This document shows positions 33,687-41,235 of a DNA stretch of 64,000 nt, in pieces. How positions within the stretch are numbered: position 1 is the stretch's first letter; every line of letters starts with the position of its first letter. The stretch comes from Salinimicrobium sediminilitoris (GTDB lineage: Bacteria; Bacteroidota; Bacteroidia; Flavobacteriales; Flavobacteriaceae). The position numbers and the translations under genes are program-made. Under the pieces are notes generated by a model. It made no database searches and was not told the DNA's origin. It was given only the letters and a program-made list of their open reading frames with translations. The stretch covers positions 1-64,000 of the forward strand of contig NZ_JAIVCC010000013.1 in assembly GCF_020866905.1 (NCBI RefSeq). The letters run 5' to 3'.

Positions 33687-36152
33687 ATGAAAAAAGCCTT
33701 TTTAAGCTTCCTCTCCTTTCTTTGCCTCACAGGAGCCACTTTTGGTCAGGAAAATCTTACTTATCAAAAACCACCGCAGGAGATCCTGGAACTCGTTGAC
33801 GTTCCACTTGCTCCTTCCACCCTGATCGACAGCGATGCCGAAAAAATCGTCTTCCTTTACCGGGACCAGTTCAAATCTATAGCCGAATTGAGTGAGGAAG
33901 AAATGCGCCTTGGGGGTCTAAGGATCAATCCTGTTACAAACATTAGCAGCCGTGCAACCTACTTTAATAATATTGAAGTAAAGAAAATGGAGGCAGATCA
34001 ACCTACGCAGGTGAAGGGCCTTCCCGAAAACCCACGTCTTACTAACTTCAGCTGGTCGCCAGATGAGTCAAAAATGGCATTTACACATACCACTTCAGAA
34101 GGGGTGGAACTTTGGGTAGCCGATCTTGATGCTGCAACTGCCAAAAGACTTACCGGCCCTACCCTCAATGCCAACATGAGAGATGTGCTCAACTGGTACA
34201 GGGACAATTCGGCTATTTTGGTAAAGATGCTTCCCGAAGACCGTAAAAAATTAATTAATCCTGAAACTTCTGTACCTACCGGCCCAACAGTTTCAGTAAG
34301 TGATGGAAAAGAAGCTCAAAACAGGACCTATCAGGACCTGTTAAAAAATCCGACAGATGAGTTCAACTTTGAGCAACTAGCCCGTGCCGAACTGGTGAAG
34401 GTGGATCTCGAAGGAAAGACTTCAAAATGGCTGGATCCTAAAATGTACGATGACATTTCTTTTTCTCCCGATGGAGATTATGTGATGGTAAGCCACATCA
34501 AAAAACCATTTTCTTACCTCGTACCTTATTACCGTTTCCCTTCAGAAACTAATATCTACACCAAAGATGGACAACTTGTAAACCGGGTGAACCAGGTGCC
34601 TCTTACAGAAGATCTTCCGAAGGGCTTTATGGCAGAAAGAGAGGGCCGAAGAAACCTTAGCTGGAGAAATGATTCACCATCCACTCTTGTATATGTAGAA
34701 GCACTTGATGGTGGTGACCCCGAAAGAGAAGCTGAGTTTAGAGATGAAGTACTTCTTCTGGAAGCTCCGTTCAAGGGGGAAGGAAGATCAATTCTAAAAA
34801 CAAAAGACCGATACGCAGGAATTATCTGGGGTGATAAAAACACCGCAATAGCCAATGACTACTGGTGGAACAACCGTAACACCCGCACCTATGTTTTTGA
34901 TCCATCAAACCCGGGGCAGGATCCTAAGGTACTCTTTAATCGTAACTACCAGGATCGCTACAGTGATCCCGGAAGCTTTGTGAGAGTAAAAAATAAGTTC
35001 GGGCAACAGGTGCTAAAAATAGTAAATGACGACACTTTCCTTCTAGGAGATGGGTTTACTCCCGAAGGACAATATCCATTCGTGGATCGTCTTGACCTTG
35101 AGACTGGGGAAACAAAAAGGCTTTACCAGTCCAGCTATAATGACCGGAAAGAGACTTTGGTCGAAGCCATAGATATGGAAGAAGGAGAGATCTTAGTAAG
35201 AATTGAAGCTTCTACCGAATATCCTAACTACTTTATACGTGATATAGATAATGAAGAGGATTTAACCAGGGTTACTTCTTTTGAAAATCCTTTTAAAAGT
35301 CTTGAAGAAGTAAGCAAAGAAGTGATTACCTACAAAAGAGAAGACGGGCTTGACCTCAACGCAACTTTATATTTACCTGCCGGATATGATAAAGAAAATC
35401 CTGAAGAGCTTCCAATGATCGTCTGGGCATACCCAAGGGAATTTAAAGACAAGGCTTCTGCCGGACAAAACACTTCTAATGCAAATGACTTTACCTATCC
35501 ATATTACGGTTCTCCTGTTTATTGGGTAAACCGCGGATATGTGGTTCTGGATGACGCTTCTTTTCCTATAGTAGGAGAAGGAGAGGATGAGCCAAATGAC
35601 AGCTTTAGAAATCAACTTGTTGCCAATGGAAAAGCAGCTATTGATGCCGTTGACGATATGGGTTATATCGACAGGGACAGAGTTGCTGTAGGTGGGCATA
35701 GCTATGGCGCCTTTATGACAGCCAACCTTCTCTCCCACTCCAATCTCTTTGCCGCCGGAATTGCACGAAGCGGTGCTTACAACCGTACGCTTACCCCATT
35801 TGGGTTCCAGAGCGAAGAGAGAAATTACTGGGAAGCACCGGAAGTTTATTACAATATGTCACCTTTTATGCATGCCGATAAAATGAAGACTCCGCTGCTA
35901 CTTATCCATGGAGAAGCCGATAATAACTCGGGAACTTACCCCATGCAGAGTGAACGCTATTTCAATGCCTTAAAAGGTCTTGGTGCAACTGCCAGATTGG
36001 TTATGTTGCCAAAAGAAAGTCATGGGTACAGTGCAAAAGAATCTGTACTGCACGTACTTTGGGAGCAGGATCAATGGCTTGAGAAGTATGTGAAAAACAA
36101 GGAACAAACAGAAGCTAATATTGAGAAGACCACGCCTGAGCTTCAGAATTAG
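33687..36152 (+). CDS. Secreted S9 family (S9D-like) prolyl-oligopeptidase-type peptidase
   Basis: An 821-residue protein with a signal peptide (residues 1-20, cut after FGQ). A long N-terminal beta-propeller-like part includes WSPDESKMAFTHTTSEG and NTHTGERNL-like blade motifs; the C-terminal alpha/beta-hydrolase has the nucleophile serine in VAVGGHSYGAFMTANLL near residue 672, the aspartate in LLIHGEADNNSG near 744 and the histidine in PKESHGYSAKES near 778. The segment WAYPREFKDKASAGQ and the ordering resemble glutamyl endopeptidases of subfamily S9D. It probably degrades peptides in the periplasm. Single gene, with a terminator directly behind it. Confidence 0.88.
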   Translation: MKKAFLSFLSFLCLTGATFGQENLTYQKPPQEILELVDVPLAPSTLIDSDAEKIVFLYRDQFKSIAELSEEEMRLGGLRINPVTNISSRATYFNNIEVKKMEADQPTQVKGLPENPRLTNFSWSPDESKMAFTHTTSEGVELWVADLDAATAKRLTGPTLNANMRDVLNWYRDNSAILVKMLPEDRKKLINPETSVPTGPTVSVSDGKEAQNRTYQDLLKNPTDEFNFEQLARAELVKVDLEGKTSKWLDPKMYDDISFSPDGDYVMVSHIKKPFSYLVPYYRFPSETNIYTKDGQLVNRVNQVPLTEDLPKGFMAEREGRRNLSWRNDSPSTLVYVEALDGGDPEREAEFRDEVLLLEAPFKGEGRSILKTKDRYAGIIWGDKNTAIANDYWWNNRNTRTYVFDPSNPGQDPKVLFNRNYQDRYSDPGSFVRVKNKFGQQVLKIVNDDTFLLGDGFTPEGQYPFVDRLDLETGETKRLYQSSYNDRKETLVEAIDMEEGEILVRIEASTEYPNYFIRDIDNEEDLTRVTSFENPFKSLEEVSKEVITYKREDGLDLNATLYLPAGYDKENPEELPMIVWAYPREFKDKASAGQNTSNANDFTYPYYGSPVYWVNRGYVVLDDASFPIVGEGEDEPNDSFRNQLVANGKAAIDAVDDMGYIDRDRVAVGGHSYGAFMTANLLSHSNLFAAGIARSGAYNRTLTPFGFQSEERNYWEAPEVYYNMSPFMHADKMKTPLLLIHGEADNNSGTYPMQSERYFNALKGLGATARLVMLPKESHGYSAKESVLHVLWEQDQWLEKYVKNKEQTEANIEKTTPELQN

Positions 36153-36169
36153 GAAAGTCTGAAAATTGA

Positions 36170-36194
36170 AAAAGCCCGCAAATTGCGGGCTTTT
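36170..36194. terminator. Bidirectional terminator after the S9 peptidase and EF-hand genes
   Basis: GCCCGC (36174-36179) pairs with GCGGGC (36185-36190), extended by flanking AAAA/TTTT, around a 5-nt loop, with T-runs on both strands. It separates two convergent genes. Confidence 0.85.
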
Positions 36195-36217
36195 ATCATT
36201 TTAGGCTGCTTTACATC

Positions 36218-36742
36218 CTACCAATTTTCAAATGCATCATAATCGTTGAATTCCTCTTCATCAACAAAATTGTCATCATTTACATCCCAGTCATCGAAGG
36301 TACTAATGTTCCACTCATCATTATCGATAAGCCCATCTTCATTGGTGTCATATCTGTTAAACCAGGTATTATTGTTCATGCCTTCATCCCACTCATCGGT
36401 ATCTAACATGCCGTCCCTGTTGGTATCAAACAAGTCGTAATCTTCGTCTCTAAAGGATTCACCCATTCCGGTGTCCATTCCTTCATTCCATTCATTTTCA
36501 TCTATAAAATTGTCACGATTACGGTCCAGGTTATTATAGGCTCTGTCTGAAAATTCATTGTCATCTATATTTCCATCTCTGTTAGCATCCCAGTTATCAT
36601 AACCTGCATTATTTCTTTCGTTAAATTCGGTCTGGTCGAGCCTGCCATCAGTATCGATATCATAAGTGTCAAAATCCTGAGCATAAACTGCAGTTCCAAA
36701 GATCATGCAGACTGCCATAAATGTTCCTTTAAAAGTTTTCAT
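36218..36742 (-). CDS. Secreted protein with six EF-hand loops
   Basis: About 174 residues, starting at ATG 36742 with the signal peptide MKTFKGTFMAVCMIFGTAVYAQ (an in-frame ATG six bases earlier is also possible). The mature part is almost wholly made of EF-hand calcium loops: DIDTDGRLDQTEF, DANRDGNIDDNEF, DRNRDNFIDENEW, DTNRDGMLDTDEW, DTNEDGLIDNDEW and DVNDDNFVDEEEF, spaced about 20-28 residues apart. All six have acidic residues at the loop's first and last positions. The protein is exported and likely binds calcium; its partner is unknown. It is acidic throughout. Confidence 0.9.
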   Translation of the reverse strand: MKTFKGTFMAVCMIFGTAVYAQDFDTYDIDTDGRLDQTEFNERNNAGYDNWDANRDGNIDDNEFSDRAYNNLDRNRDNFIDENEWNEGMDTGMGESFRDEDYDLFDTNRDGMLDTDEWDEGMNNNTWFNRYDTNEDGLIDNDEWNISTFDDWDVNDDNFVDEEEFNDYDAFENW

Positions 36743-36870
36743 AATCATATTTTAAGTTCAACTTCATTTAATTCTACAATTTTCAATGTAACATGTAATC
36801 ACACTGATATAAAGCACTTTAATATTTTTAACAGGCTTTAGAAGGAATTTAGAGTTATAATAACAGGAAT

Positions 36871-36899
36871 AAAAAAACCGGAACAAATTTGTTCCGGTT
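36871..36899 (-). terminator. Terminator after the ABC1 kinase gene
   Basis: A 24-bp perfect palindrome (36876-36899), half AACCGGAACAAA, is followed on the - strand by TTTTTTT. It lies 24 bp after the kinase stop codon. Confidence 0.82.
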
Positions 36900-36922
36900 G
36901 GAAATTAATAAGATCCTGAGAA

Positions 36923-38230
36923 TCAGGAATACTGCTTAAAGTTATTGATCTTAACTGTTGCTCCCAGATCATGCAGTAAATTGTATAGCCCGAAGAAAGT
37001 CCGGTTGATATAAAGAAAATGCTTGCTTCCGCGGTTTCCGTTCATCTTCCTCAACTCCTGATCCTTGCTGTACTTCTCACTAAGGGTTGTAACCGAAGTC
37101 CAGAAACCCTCATCTGAAAAGTCAAATTCCTCCCCCTGGAAAGGAGCAGTAAATAAACTAAGCATCTGGTAGAACAATTCTGAGAAGAAGGCAATTTCCT
37201 TCGGACTATCCTCTTTCCTCAGGATTTCCAGTTCAAACAGTTTAGCATTAAAAACTTCTGGATCATTGATCTTGTCCTTATCGGCAAGCTCAAAGTAAGG
37301 ATCGTAAAAATCTTGCGGCACCTGCTTAATGCAACCAAAATCTATGGCTATTAGGTTGTCATCCTCATCTATCAGAAAGTTTCCGGGATGTGGATCGGCA
37401 TGTACCGCTTTCAAGACATGCATTTGGTACATATAAAAATCCCAAAGCGCCTGGCCCAACTTATTTGCCTTTTCTTTATCCTTATTCTGCTTTGCAAAGT
37501 CGCTTAAGTGAAGACCTGTCATCCAGTCCATGGTAATGATCTTTTCACTTGACAACTCGGGATAATATACAGGAAATCTTAGATTAGGGATATGTTTACA
37601 TTTTTCTGAGATCTCAATGCTTTGCTGCACTTCGAGCACATAATCTGTCTCTTCAAGCAACTTTCCTTCCACCTCCTTAAAATATCTCTCGGAATCTTTT
37701 CCCTGCAAATTGAACATCTTAATGGCAATGGGTTTTACCATGGCAAGATCTGAGCTAATACTATCGGCCACTCCCGGATACTGGATCTTAACCGCAAGTT
37801 CTTTCCCATCTTTAGTCGCTCGGTGCACCTGACCTATACTGGCAGCATTTACAGAATCCAGCGAAAAAGTATCAAAAAGTTCATCGGGATATTGCCCGTG
37901 ATACTTTTTAAAGGTCTTCCTCACCAAAGGAGCAGAGAGCGGTGGCACGCTGAATTGCGCAAGACTAAACTTTTCAACATACGCGTTGGGAAGCAGGCTT
38001 TTTTCCATAGAGAGCATCTGCGCCACCTTGAGCGCGCTTCCCTTTAGACTTTTTAGCCCATTGTAAATATCTTCTGCATTACTTTCGTCAAGTTGATCCC
38101 GGGAAAGATCGCTGTTTATTGCCTTTTTTGAGTAGTATTTAAGGTAATTACCTCCTACCCTGATCCCGGTTTGTACCATTTTACCGGTACGACTTATCTT
38201 TCCCGTGGGAATTTTATCTATTGTTTTCAT
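36923..38230 (-). CDS. ABC1/AarF/UbiB family atypical kinase
   Basis: A 435-residue UbiB-like protein kinase-fold protein. The family N-terminal motif is present as ALKVAQMLSMEKSLLP near residue 62, where the usual KxGQ reads KVAQ; the alanine-rich loop is NAASIGQVHRATKDG near 128, the catalytic lysine AVKIQYPGV near 148, and the later motifs HADPHPGNFLIDE near 272 and IAIDFGCIKQ near 290 are intact. UbiB-type kinases/ATPases support ubiquinone or menaquinone synthesis or membrane lipid functions. It is in an apparent operon with the TetR gene, 82 bp downstream, which may regulate it. Confidence 0.87.
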   Translation of the reverse strand: MKTIDKIPTGKISRTGKMVQTGIRVGGNYLKYYSKKAINSDLSRDQLDESNAEDIYNGLKSLKGSALKVAQMLSMEKSLLPNAYVEKFSLAQFSVPPLSAPLVRKTFKKYHGQYPDELFDTFSLDSVNAASIGQVHRATKDGKELAVKIQYPGVADSISSDLAMVKPIAIKMFNLQGKDSERYFKEVEGKLLEETDYVLEVQQSIEISEKCKHIPNLRFPVYYPELSSEKIITMDWMTGLHLSDFAKQNKDKEKANKLGQALWDFYMYQMHVLKAVHADPHPGNFLIDEDDNLIAIDFGCIKQVPQDFYDPYFELADKDKINDPEVFNAKLFELEILRKEDSPKEIAFFSELFYQMLSLFTAPFQGEEFDFSDEGFWTSVTTLSEKYSKDQELRKMNGNRGSKHFLYINRTFFGLYNLLHDLGATVKINNFKQYS

Positions 38231-38312
38231 ATTAATTTAAAATAAAAGCCCGGGGCCGAAATAGTAGGGGTAAAACGACCGCAGGCATAAAAGGGTACTT
38301 TTGAAAACCTGA

Positions 38313-38984
38313 TTAGGCCATTTTTTCCTTCCAAAGGAATTTTCCAAGATCAAGCACCCTCTCTAAAGGGCTATTTTCAAATAAATCAAAAACAGTATTG
38401 ACAGATTTTTCTATAGCCACGTCTGTACTTTCAAATTGTGGCGAATTGTCATCCATCCAAAACTTAAGAAGGAACATCAACTGTACCCAGGCAGCTTCAG
38501 AAAATATGGTTTCCGATCTTTTAAGTAGTTTTCCTTGTTTTTCCTGGTTGCCCTCACGAATAAGTTCGGCAGTATAGTGTTTCACCTCACGTCTAAGCCC
38601 CTTCAGCTGCCCTGCATTCTTCAGCATTGGTTCCTCTTTTCGAAGAGTGAACAGCACATAGCTTCGGTTTGCAGTTAACATTTCAAAAAAGGTATAGTAA
38701 AGGGTGAGCATTTTCTCCCGGTTGTCGAAAGAAGCATATTCCTTGCTGCTCTGCATTACCTCCAGGGTATGTTCAAAAAATCGTTTCCAGATTCCCATTT
38801 TAAGCCCCTCAAAACTTCCGAAGAAATTATAGAATTCTGTTTCAGTAATATCATGCTGCTTGCAAAACTTGTATACCGTTCCCGGCTCTTCTCCATTTTC
38901 CAGCACATCATTCATATACATTTCTATAAGACGATCCTGAGTTAAAACCTCATCCTGCTCTTGTATTTTCTTTGCTTTTGCCAT
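38313..38984 (-). CDS. TetR family transcriptional regulator
   Basis: A 223-residue protein with an N-terminal HTH region (residues about 17-60: LIEMYMNDVLENG through HDITETEFYNFFGSFEGL), the NFFGSFEGL block being a TetR-type recognition segment, followed by a long helical ligand-binding domain. The HTH is more divergent than average. It is upstream of, and on the same strand as, the ABC1 kinase gene. A perfect 10-bp inverted repeat lies 37-64 bp before its start codon, so self-control is likely. Ligand unknown. Confidence 0.8.
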   Translation of the reverse strand: MAKAKKIQEQDEVLTQDRLIEMYMNDVLENGEEPGTVYKFCKQHDITETEFYNFFGSFEGLKMGIWKRFFEHTLEVMQSSKEYASFDNREKMLTLYYTFFEMLTANRSYVLFTLRKEEPMLKNAGQLKGLRREVKHYTAELIREGNQEKQGKLLKRSETIFSEAAWVQLMFLLKFWMDDNSPQFESTDVAIEKSVNTVFDLFENSPLERVLDLGKFLWKEKMA

Positions 38985-39020
38985 TGTTTATTAATTAATT
39001 AAGTCAAATTTACAACTTAT

Positions 39021-39048
39021 GTTTAAATTTAAAGGTTAAAATTTAAAC
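39021..39048. promoter_or_regulatory. Candidate TetR operator
   Basis: GTTTAAATTT (39021-39030) and AAATTTAAAC (39039-39048) form a perfect 10-bp inverted repeat around an 8-nt spacer, AAAGGTTA. It lies in the divergent region between the tetR gene (- strand) and htpG (+ strand), nearer tetR. The palindrome size and position suit a TetR dimer, though A/T-rich palindromes can also arise by chance. Confidence 0.5.
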
Positions 39049-39121
39049 AATATCGTGTTAATTAAATTCGCTATCAGGGAAAGACTTTTAGCGTAGTCGT
39101 AAAAGAAGCTGAAAAATTACT

Positions 39122-39144
39122 TTCGCTGTCAGTTTGTCAGCGAA
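39122..39144. promoter_or_regulatory. Inverted repeat upstream of htpG
   Basis: TTCGCTG (39122-39128) and CAGCGAA (39138-39144) are separated by 9 nt, TCAGTTTGT. The spacing is that of CIRCE heat-shock operators, but the arm sequence differs from CIRCE (TTAGCACTC). It lies 18-40 bp upstream of the -33 element of htpG. Confidence 0.45.
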
Positions 39145-39161
39145 GATTAGTTGGTACTTTT

Positions 39162-39190
39162 TTTGACTTCTCTGTGGGAACGTAAAATTT
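39162..39190 (+). promoter_or_regulatory. Candidate promoter of htpG
   Basis: TTTG (39162-39165) as -33 element and TAAAATTT (39183-39190) as a one-base variant of TAnnTTTG, separated by 17 bp, within the 17-23 bp spacing usual for this phylum. It lies 15 bp before the htpG ATG at 39206. Confidence 0.5.
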
Positions 39191-39205
39191 TATAAACTAA
39201 AATAT

Positions 39206-41092
39206 ATGGCAACCGGAAACATTAATGTATCTGTTGAAAACATTTTTCCCTTAATTAAAAAGTTTTTATACAGTGATCACGAGATCTTTTTACGCGAATT
39301 GATCTCTAACGCCACAGATGCTACTTTAAAGCTGAAGCACCTCGCCACTATTGGAGAGACTACGGCAGAATATGGCAATCCTGTCATCGAAGTGAAGATC
39401 GACAAGGAAAAGAAACAGCTTATTATAAGCGACCAGGGAATTGGAATGACGAAGGAAGAGGTTGAAAAATATATCAACCAGGTAGCATTTTCGGGTGCTG
39501 AAGAATTTCTTGAAAAGTATAAAGATTCAGCCAAAGACAGCGGAATCATAGGACACTTCGGTCTGGGATTCTATTCAGCTTTTATGGTAGCCAACAAGGT
39601 GGAGATCCTCACCAAATCCATTAAAGATGAGCCTGCAGCTCACTGGATCTGTGAAGGTACTACAGAATTTACCCTTGAAGAAGCCGATAAAAAAGGACAC
39701 GGGACAGATATAATTCTTCATATCAATGAAGACGACAAAGAGTTCCTTGAAGAGAACAGGATCGAAGAGCTACTTGTGAAATACAACAAGTTCATGCCTA
39801 TCCCAATTAAATTTGGAACTCGTGAAGAAACTTTGGAGCTTCCTGAAGATGCTCCCGAAGACGCAAAACCAGAGACAAAAACGGTTGACAATATTGTTAA
39901 CAATACCAACCCGGCCTGGACCAAGCAACCTACAGATCTTGAGGACAAGGATTATAAAGATTTCTACAGGGAACTTTATCCTATGCAGTTCGAAGAACCT
40001 TTGTTCCATATCCACCTAAACGTTGATTATCCTTTTAATCTTACAGGAATTCTATATTTCCCAAAGATGTCTCAGGATATGAACATTCAGAAAGATAAGA
40101 TTCAGCTGTACCAAAACCAGGTTTTCGTGACCGATAATGTGGAAGGTATAGTACCTGAATTCCTTACCATGCTGCGTGGAGTGATAGATTCACCAGATAT
40201 CCCGCTAAACGTTTCCCGCTCATACCTGCAGGCAGACGGAGCCGTGAAGAAGATCTCCAGCTATATTACCCGTAAGGTAGCAGATAAGCTGAAGTCTCTT
40301 TTCAATAATAACCGTGAAGATTTCGAGAAAAAGTGGAATGACATCAAGATCGTTATCGAATACGGGATGCTTTCTGAAGATAAGTTCTTCGAAAAAGCAA
40401 AAGACTTTGCTCTTTATCCAACAGTAGACGACAAATATTTCACTTTTGAAGAGTTTATTGAAAAGATCAAGGACAACCAGACCGATAAAGATGGCAACAG
40501 GGTGATCCTTTACGCTTCCAACCAGGATGAGCAACACAGTTACATCGAAGCAGCCAAAGAAAAAGGTTATGAAGTACTGTTATTAGATTCTCCAATTGTA
40601 TCTCACCTTCTTCAAAAGCTGGAGTCGGGAGAGGAAAAAGTTTCTTTCGCCCGTGTAGATGCAGATCATGTTGACAACCTAATTAAGAAAGACGAAGAGA
40701 AGATCTCTAAATTAAGTGAAGAGGAAAAAGAAAAGCTAAAAGGTGATTTTGAGAAGGTAGTACCAAAAGAGAAGTACACTGTACAACTTGAGGCTATGGA
40801 CAGCAATGCGGCTCCTCTTATTATCACTCAGCCGGAATTCATGCGCCGCATGAAGGAAATGCAGCAAACCGGTGGCGGCGGAATGTTTGGAATGGGTAAC
40901 ATGCCCGAGATGTATAACCTGGTGGTAAATACCAACCACCCACTGGTTACCGAAATCCTTAACACAAAAACAGAAAAGAAACAGGAACGATTGATCAAAC
41001 AATCCCTTGACCTGGCTAGACTTTCACAGAACCTCCTAAAAGGGGAAGAATTGACATCATTTATTAAGCGAAGCTTTGAGATGATTAAATAA
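39206..41092 (+). CDS. htpG: Molecular chaperone HtpG (Hsp90)
   Basis: A 628-residue Hsp90 that uses ATP to remodel client proteins in the cytoplasm. The N-terminal GHKL ATPase motifs are in place: FLRELISNATDATLK near residue 30, IISDQGIGMTKEEV near residue 80 and GHFGLGFYSAFMVANKV near residue 120. The middle domain motif SRSYLQADGAV lies near 345. The C-terminal dimerisation domain carries ordinary sequence with a glycine-methionine stretch (GGGGMFGMGNMPE). It is a single gene with its own promoter and terminator, and an inverted repeat upstream that may be a heat-shock control site. Confidence 0.97.
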   Translation: MATGNINVSVENIFPLIKKFLYSDHEIFLRELISNATDATLKLKHLATIGETTAEYGNPVIEVKIDKEKKQLIISDQGIGMTKEEVEKYINQVAFSGAEEFLEKYKDSAKDSGIIGHFGLGFYSAFMVANKVEILTKSIKDEPAAHWICEGTTEFTLEEADKKGHGTDIILHINEDDKEFLEENRIEELLVKYNKFMPIPIKFGTREETLELPEDAPEDAKPETKTVDNIVNNTNPAWTKQPTDLEDKDYKDFYRELYPMQFEEPLFHIHLNVDYPFNLTGILYFPKMSQDMNIQKDKIQLYQNQVFVTDNVEGIVPEFLTMLRGVIDSPDIPLNVSRSYLQADGAVKKISSYITRKVADKLKSLFNNNREDFEKKWNDIKIVIEYGMLSEDKFFEKAKDFALYPTVDDKYFTFEEFIEKIKDNQTDKDGNRVILYASNQDEQHSYIEAAKEKGYEVLLLDSPIVSHLLQKLESGEEKVSFARVDADHVDNLIKKDEEKISKLSEEEKEKLKGDFEKVVPKEKYTVQLEAMDSNAAPLIITQPEFMRRMKEMQQTGGGGMFGMGNMPEMYNLVVNTNHPLVTEILNTKTEKKQERLIKQSLDLARLSQNLLKGEELTSFIKRSFEMIK

Positions 41093-41112
41093 GGTCTTAC
41101 AATCTTTAAAAG

Positions 41113-41150
41113 AAAAACCGCCTCTCTGCATATAAGGGAGGCGGTTTTTT
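41113..41150 (+). terminator. Terminator of htpG
   Basis: AAAAACCGCCTC (41113-41124) pairs with GAGGCGGTTTTT (41138-41149) around a 13-nt loop and is followed by T. It lies about 20 bp after the htpG stop codon. Confidence 0.85.
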
Positions 41151-41235
41151 ATTTTGAATTATTGAGGTTCTGTTCTTATGAACTAAAAAATATTTCCAGA
41201 TATAATGGAGATATTGTGGTTCGCTTCCCTGCCCA

